Below, in pieces: positions 6,517 through 9,297 of a DNA stretch of 9,297 nucleotides. Each line of letters begins with the position of its first letter. The stretch's first letter is position 1. Position numbers and translations under genes: made by a program. The DNA lies in contig CAZJRB010000180.1 in NCBI GenBank assembly GCA_964547995.1, forward strand, positions 1-9,297, in the 5' to 3' direction. Source of the DNA: CAZJRB01 sp964547995. GTDB lineage: Bacteria; Planctomycetota; Planctomycetia; Pirellulales; Thermoguttaceae. The notes beneath the pieces were generated by a model that was not told where the DNA came from, did not search any database, and was given only the letters and a program-made list of their open reading frames with translations.

Positions 6517-6561
6517 TAGTGGTCAATCATGGCTCCACCGGGCCAAGCCCGGCGGTGGCCA
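6517..6561. repeat. Diverged inverted copy of the 45-bp repeat
   Basis: Read in reverse complement, this segment matches the 45-bp repeat at 37 of 45 positions. The outer TAGTGGTCAATCAT is unchanged, and changes fall mainly in the hairpin. One stem pair changed on both sides (C at 6539 with G at 6551, where the other copies pair G with C in this reading), so pairing is kept; a second pair became a mismatch. Confidence 0.75.
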
Positions 6562-6590
6562 ACCCCCTAAACTCTCAACGAGGCAGCACA

Positions 6591-6881
6591 ATGACCGCAT
6601 CGACCGACTTGGAGAACGTACTGGCCGTGATTTCGAGGATTCTCTTGTGGTGCTGGATTCTGGGGGCCGCGCTGCTCCTGCTCTGGTTTCTCGTGTTCTT
6701 GGCGCTTGGCAATTCCGGATTCCTCGAAGATCACGTCAAGATGTTCGGCCTCTCGAAGCATGAGTTCTACAAGGTCAGCTACTACGGGATGGCGTTCTTC
6801 AAGCTGTGCGTCTTCCTGCTCTTCCTGATCCCGTTCATCGCCGTCCGGATCGTCCTGCGAGGCGTCAGAAAGCAGTCGTAG
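6591..6881 (+). CDS. DUF6868-like two-helix membrane protein
   Basis: This 96-residue protein has two hydrophobic helices, about 16-40 and 66-89, joined by a short charged loop. The segment after the first helix, MFGLSKHEFY (51-60), followed by YYGMAFFK and LIPFIAVRI, follows the pattern I know from the DUF6868 family (a loop with F-x-hydrophobic-S, then Y-x-G-M-A, then a second helix with a Pro). No function is known for that family. ATG 6591 has GAGG (6580-6583) seven bases upstream, which excludes the longer frame opening at 6513 inside the repeats. It stands alone between two repeat blocks, and its stop codon is part of the inverted repeat at 6878-6967. The tail is basic (VRKQS), so the C-terminus is probably cytoplasmic. 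Confidence 0.78.
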   Translation: MTASTDLENVLAVISRILLWCWILGAALLLLWFLVFLALGNSGFLEDHVKMFGLSKHEFYKVSYYGMAFFKLCVFLLFLIPFIAVRIVLRGVRKQS

Positions 6882-6967
6882 GGTGGGACCAGCGGCCCTC
6901 GGGCCGCGCCGGCCCACCAATTCGAGGCTCGCAATGGTGGGCCGGCGCTGCGCTTGTCCCACCCTAC
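6878..6967. repeat. 90-bp nested inverted repeat
   Basis: Outer arms of 12 bp, GTAGGGTGGGAC (6878-6889) and GTCCCACCCTAC (6956-6967), enclose inner 14-bp arms, GCGCCGGCCCACCA (6906-6919) and TGGTGGGCCGGCGC (6935-6948). All four match perfectly. The left arm contains the stop codon of the DUF6868-like gene. Repeats of this style are scattered through planctomycete intergenic DNA in my recollection. A terminator or RNA-stabilising role for the gene before it is possible. Confidence 0.8.
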
Positions 6968-6970
6968 ACG

Positions 6971-7042
6971 CTGGGGCATCGCTGCGCTGGTGCTCCAGCC
7001 ACCCGGGGGCGGACGTTCGTAGTGCCCGGATTCATCCGGGCA
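6971..7042. repeat. Further palindromes before the transposase remnant
   Basis: Two more hairpins follow directly: CTGGGGCA (6971-6978) with TGCTCCAG (6991-6998), 7 of 8 pairing, and TGCCCGGAT (7023-7031) with ATCCGGGCA (7034-7042), perfect. The second ends at the first base of the ATG of the remnant reading frame. The block looks like the sequence into which, or next to which, the IS110 copy was inserted or cut. Confidence 0.65.
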
Positions 7043-7575
7043 TGCTCGGGCTTCGCCCCATCACACGCCTCCGGTCCACCGGACCGATCGAGAATCTGGT
7101 CCGGGACGAACTGCTGGCGCGGCTGAAACACTACGCGGAACACGTGGCGATCCTCGACGCGCAACTGGAGCAACTCCGCCACAACTTCCCGGAGGCGGAA
7201 GCCTTGTCGGACATTCACGGCATCGGGCTCTTCTCGGCGATGCTGATCATCGGCGAGCTGGGCGAGGTGGAACGGTTCCGGACGGCGAAACAGGTGGGCG
7301 CCTACGCAGGCCTGACTTGCCGCGTTCACCAATCGGGCGGCCACTGTTATTACGGATCGATTACGCACACCGGCTCGCCCTGGCTCCGTTGGGTGCTGGT
7401 GCAAGCGGCGATGCACGTGGTGCGTCGGGACGTTGCGTTGAAGAACTTCTACACGCGGATCCGGAAACGTTCGAGCGCGAAGATTGCCCGGGTGGCGACG
7501 GCCCGCAAATTGGCGGAAATCTGTTGGAAGCGGCTGTGTTGGTGGCACGAAGAGCATAGGAGACCAGAGGCTTAA
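7042..7575 (+). pseudogene. IS110-family transposase, C-terminal half only
   Basis: The open frame gives 177 residues. From about residue 15 (PIENLVRDELL) it has a helical linker, then the C-terminal Transposase_20 domain: IHGIG-like helix-hairpin (58-62), ELGEVERFR (72-80), YAGLT (88-92), SGG (98-100), GSITHTGSPWLRW (105-117) and a final basic helix. Ser98 in the SG motif probably corresponds to the catalytic serine of this family. The N-terminal DEDD (RuvC-like) domain, about half of a normal 330-400 residue transposase, is missing, and palindromic repeats stand where it should be. The protein cannot be a complete recombinase. The remaining frame has no stops, so loss may be recent. The bridge RNA of an IS110-group element would have been upstream and is gone; an IS1111-group element would carry it downstream. 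Confidence 0.85.
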
Positions 7576-7910
7576 CACGAATCGAACATGCGGCGCGCAC
7601 GCATTCGGAGAGGCCCGACCCGCCTGGGGTCATGGCGAGACAACGAGTCTGCGCCGACGGCCTGATTGGGTGGCCTCCCGTGAATTGTATGCTGTGCGAC
7701 GGCCGGCGGCCGGACGATTTGGGACGGCCTCAGGCCGGACGGCACGAATGGGTGACTACAGAATGCGCGATCGTCGAGATGTGGAGACCTGTGCGCTGGC
7801 TTGCGGAGTCAGGTTTTTTGAGGCAAAATAGGCAAAATAATGGAGAATAGAGGGAACGGGACAATCAAAAGGAAAAGCCATAACTCGTTCTGAAATAAGG
7901 CTTTAAGAAG
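7576..7910. other. Non-coding stretch after the transposase remnant
   Basis: I find no convincing gene. The first ~200 bases may belong to the right end of the IS110 copy and contain GC-rich inverted segments such as GGCCTCAGGCC (around 7725-7735). Further on is a tandem GGCAAAATA (7822-7830, 7831-7839) in AT-rich DNA. No matching left end of the IS is present, so the boundary cannot be placed. Confidence 0.4.
7874..7904 (-). terminator. Possible terminator of the ancestral tRNA-Lys
   Basis: On the minus strand AAAGCC (7904-7899) can pair with GGCTTT (7879-7874), and the latter runs into a T-rich stretch (TTTCCTTTT). It begins 7 bases after the tRNA 3' end at 7911, as expected for a tRNA terminator. 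The stem is short and the loop long (19 bases), so the call is tentative. Confidence 0.3.
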
Positions 7911-7952
7911 TGAGGCTGGCGCGACTTGAACGCGCGACCTACGGATTAAAAG
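7911..7952 (-). other. 3' half of tRNA-Lys(UUU), candidate attachment site
   Basis: On the minus strand these 42 bases read as tRNA positions 32-73: anticodon loop CTTTTAA with anticodon TTT (7950-7948), 3' anticodon strand TCCGT, variable AGGTC, T stem GCGCG/CGCGC around TTCAAGT, 3' acceptor strand CAGCCTC and discriminator A at 7911. CCA is not encoded. Base 31 and everything before it do not pair with the 3' strand (expected ACGGA is absent), and no D arm or 5' acceptor strand (expected GAGGCTG) follows. So this is not a working tRNA gene. An exact 3' half starting in the anticodon loop is what tRNA-targeting integrases leave at the far end of an integrated island. Polarity puts the intact tRNA and the island to the right. 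Confidence 0.8.
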
Positions 7953-8197
7953 GAGCGCGCGATCCGAATTGGCCGTTGCCGCAAAGCCGCTGATTTTCGG
8001 CACTAAGTCGTTTCTTGATAACAACTTGCGTGGGCAAGGACTTCCGCCAAACGGCTCCCACTTCCGTCTCAATTAGCGGGGAAACCGATACATTCATGGT
8101 AATTCCCATTCGTTGGTTCATGGATCGGCGGTCGTGGCGGGGTAAAGCTTCGACCGCCGGTTCCATGCCCCGCGCCCCCGGACGGGGGGATCGCTGA
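7953..8197. other. Non-coding stretch with imperfect long palindrome
   Basis: No gene is supported. The main structure is an imperfect inverted repeat: CATGGA (8119-8124) and CGGCGGTCG (8126-8134) pair with CGACCGCCG (8151-8159) and TCCATG (8162-8167), leaving a 16-base loop. It lies between the tRNA fragment and the promoter of the next gene, where integrase-arm sites or an operator could be located. A shorter GC hairpin-like run follows at 8175-8188. Confidence 0.45.
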
Positions 8198-8226
8198 TTG
8201 ACATCCCGAATGGGGACTTACATAAT
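8198..8226 (+). promoter_or_regulatory. Near-consensus sigma-70 promoter
   Basis: TTGACA (8198-8203) matches the -35 consensus exactly and CATAAT (8221-8226) matches the -10 at 5 of 6 positions, with an ideal 17-base spacer. Transcription would start near 8233, giving a leader of about 43 bases before ATG 8276. Confidence 0.65.
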
Positions 8227-8275
8227 CCTGAGACATTCTTCACGGCCCGATTCTGCCAACCGCAAGGGTACTCAC

Positions 8276-9297
8276 ATGTCCGAGGAGTGGTACTACCAGA
8301 TTATGGGCGAGGTGGTCGGCCCCATTTCTATCGAGGAGTTAGAAGAGAAGGCCAAATCTGGAGCAATTCCGCTAGATACGCTTGTTCGTCAAGGGAACGG
8401 CGAATGGCAGCCGGCCAATAGCATCGACGGACTCCTCCAATCTGCCGAGCCTGTACAGTCACCAACAGGCAAATGGTATTTCCGAACGATGGGCGAGGTC
8501 ATCGGTCCCATGTCAATGGATCAGCTAGCGGAAGAAGCTATCGCTGGCGCAATCCAACCAGACACGAATGTTCGTCAAGGAAATGGCGACTGGCAGACAG
8601 CAGATAGCATCGACGGGCTTTTCGAATCTCCCAAACCCACGGACGAACCGAGAACTACGACCCACCAACGACAGAAACCAGCATCATACAAGCAACCCAG
8701 GACTCGTCACTGGGGCGTGTCTTTTCGGTTCTGGCTCATTCACGCAATTCTGTTTGCGCAAACGATATGCGCTCTTGCACTTGCCTCACCGAGTGCATTA
8801 TCCATCGTGCTTGTCGGATCAGTTCTAGCATTCGCAGTCTTTGGATGGATTGGAAATGCTTCTTTGTATGTGATTGCTTTGCGAACAGCAGTGTTTTGTA
8901 CCCTTCTCTTTGGTGCCCCAGCATTGGCGACCCTGCTATTTGATCCTTCTGTTTCGTTGAGGTACCATCCGGCTGTCGGAATAGGCGTAGCAGTAGTGGT
9001 TGGAGGGCCAGTTTTCATCTCAGTCATTTCGGCCTTGATTGCCAAGGCCGTAATGAGGAACAGGGCACCGGTCTATCTTGCACTGCACAGGTCCTTCCAC
9101 ATCTCATCGCTGATTCTGGCGAGTATGGTCTCTTGTGCAGCACTCCTATGGGCGATTGCGGTCCAATATGACCTGATAGGTAGAGAAGAACCATTTGTGG
9201 GCGTCGGGTTGTTCATGACTGTTGCTGTCATCGCCGTATGTCTTACTGTAATGGTTCACCGTGAACTGGAATCTCGGCGGGTCAGAATAAGCAACAA
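8276..9297 (+). CDS. Tandem GYF_2 domains plus multi-pass membrane region (partial)
   Basis: The frame is open from ATG 8276 to the window end, 340 codons without a stop, so the C-terminus is missing. AAGGGT (8264-8269) precedes the start. Two GYF_2-type modules, residues 5-54 (WYYQIMGEVVGPIS ... GEWQPANSIDGL) and 67-116 (WYFRTMGEVIGPMS ... GDWQTADSIDGL), are very similar, including at the DNA level, with a 186-base period. A basic, Pro-rich linker (120-145) leads to about five or six hydrophobic segments (roughly 151-170, 175-192, 198-222, 233-257, 276-297, 307-327). GYF_2 modules are thought to mediate protein-protein contacts, so a membrane scaffold or sensor is likely; the substrate is unknown. 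GC content is visibly lower than in the sulfatase gene, and the gene lies on the island side of the tRNA fragment. Confidence 0.82.
   Translation, partial: MSEEWYYQIMGEVVGPISIEELEEKAKSGAIPLDTLVRQGNGEWQPANSIDGLLQSAEPVQSPTGKWYFRTMGEVIGPMSMDQLAEEAIAGAIQPDTNVRQGNGDWQTADSIDGLFESPKPTDEPRTTTHQRQKPASYKQPRTRHWGVSFRFWLIHAILFAQTICALALASPSALSIVLVGSVLAFAVFGWIGNASLYVIALRTAVFCTLLFGAPALATLLFDPSVSLRYHPAVGIGVAVVVGGPVFISVISALIAKAVMRNRAPVYLALHRSFHISSLILASMVSCAALLWAIAVQYDLIGREEPFVGVGLFMTVAVIAVCLTVMVHRELESRRVRISN

Noticed and set aside
7911..8010. Complete tRNA-Lys gene
   Set aside because: The 5' half is absent: no complementary anticodon strand, D arm or 5' acceptor strand is found to the right.

Overview
The window most resembles a planctomycete chromosome (inference). 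The reasons are a secreted sulfatase with the C-terminal extension common in that phylum, a small DUF6868-type membrane protein, tandem GYF_2 domains on a membrane protein, a WD...GWP C-terminal module on a hypothetical protein, and intergenic spaces full of GC-rich palindromes. No rRNA, complete tRNA or CRISPR array is present.

Left part (1-3400, mostly minus strand): the edge carries paired 18-bp repeats resembling an IS21-family end, and the stop codon of the first hypothetical gene lies inside them. That gene (34-864) follows a small Cys-rich ORF (879-1139) with the spacing of a translationally coupled pair. Beyond two mutually exclusive hairpins and a non-coding stretch lies a large serine recombinase (1458-3323) that lacks the zinc-ribbon cysteines and has a dyad-overlapped promoter.

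Middle (3400-6240, plus strand, visibly GC-richer): a spacer with short repeats and a possible scrap of another serine recombinase, a small unknown protein (3833-4084), AGGGTTC tandem repeats, a 15-bp tandem duplication, and an exported sulfatase-fold protein (4310-6235). Three normally conserved catalytic positions are changed in this protein (formylglycine Cys to Ser, His to Gln, Lys to Met), so it may be a pseudo-enzyme.

Repeat-rich part (6240-7911): two perfect 45-bp direct repeats plus a diverged inverted copy with a compensatory stem change, a 17-bp hairpin, a DUF6868-like two-helix membrane protein (6591-6881), a 90-bp nested inverted repeat covering its stop codon, more palindromes, and the C-terminal half of an IS110-family transposase with its DEDD half missing.

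Right end (7911-9297): 7911-7952 on the minus strand is an exact 3' half of a tRNA-Lys(UUU), beginning at position 32 in the anticodon loop. It has the form of an attachment-site remnant of an island integrated into a tRNA gene. By its polarity the island should lie to the right, and would include the GYF_2/multi-pass membrane gene (8276 to beyond the window), which has a near-consensus sigma-70 promoter. The intact tRNA and any integrase would be outside this window.
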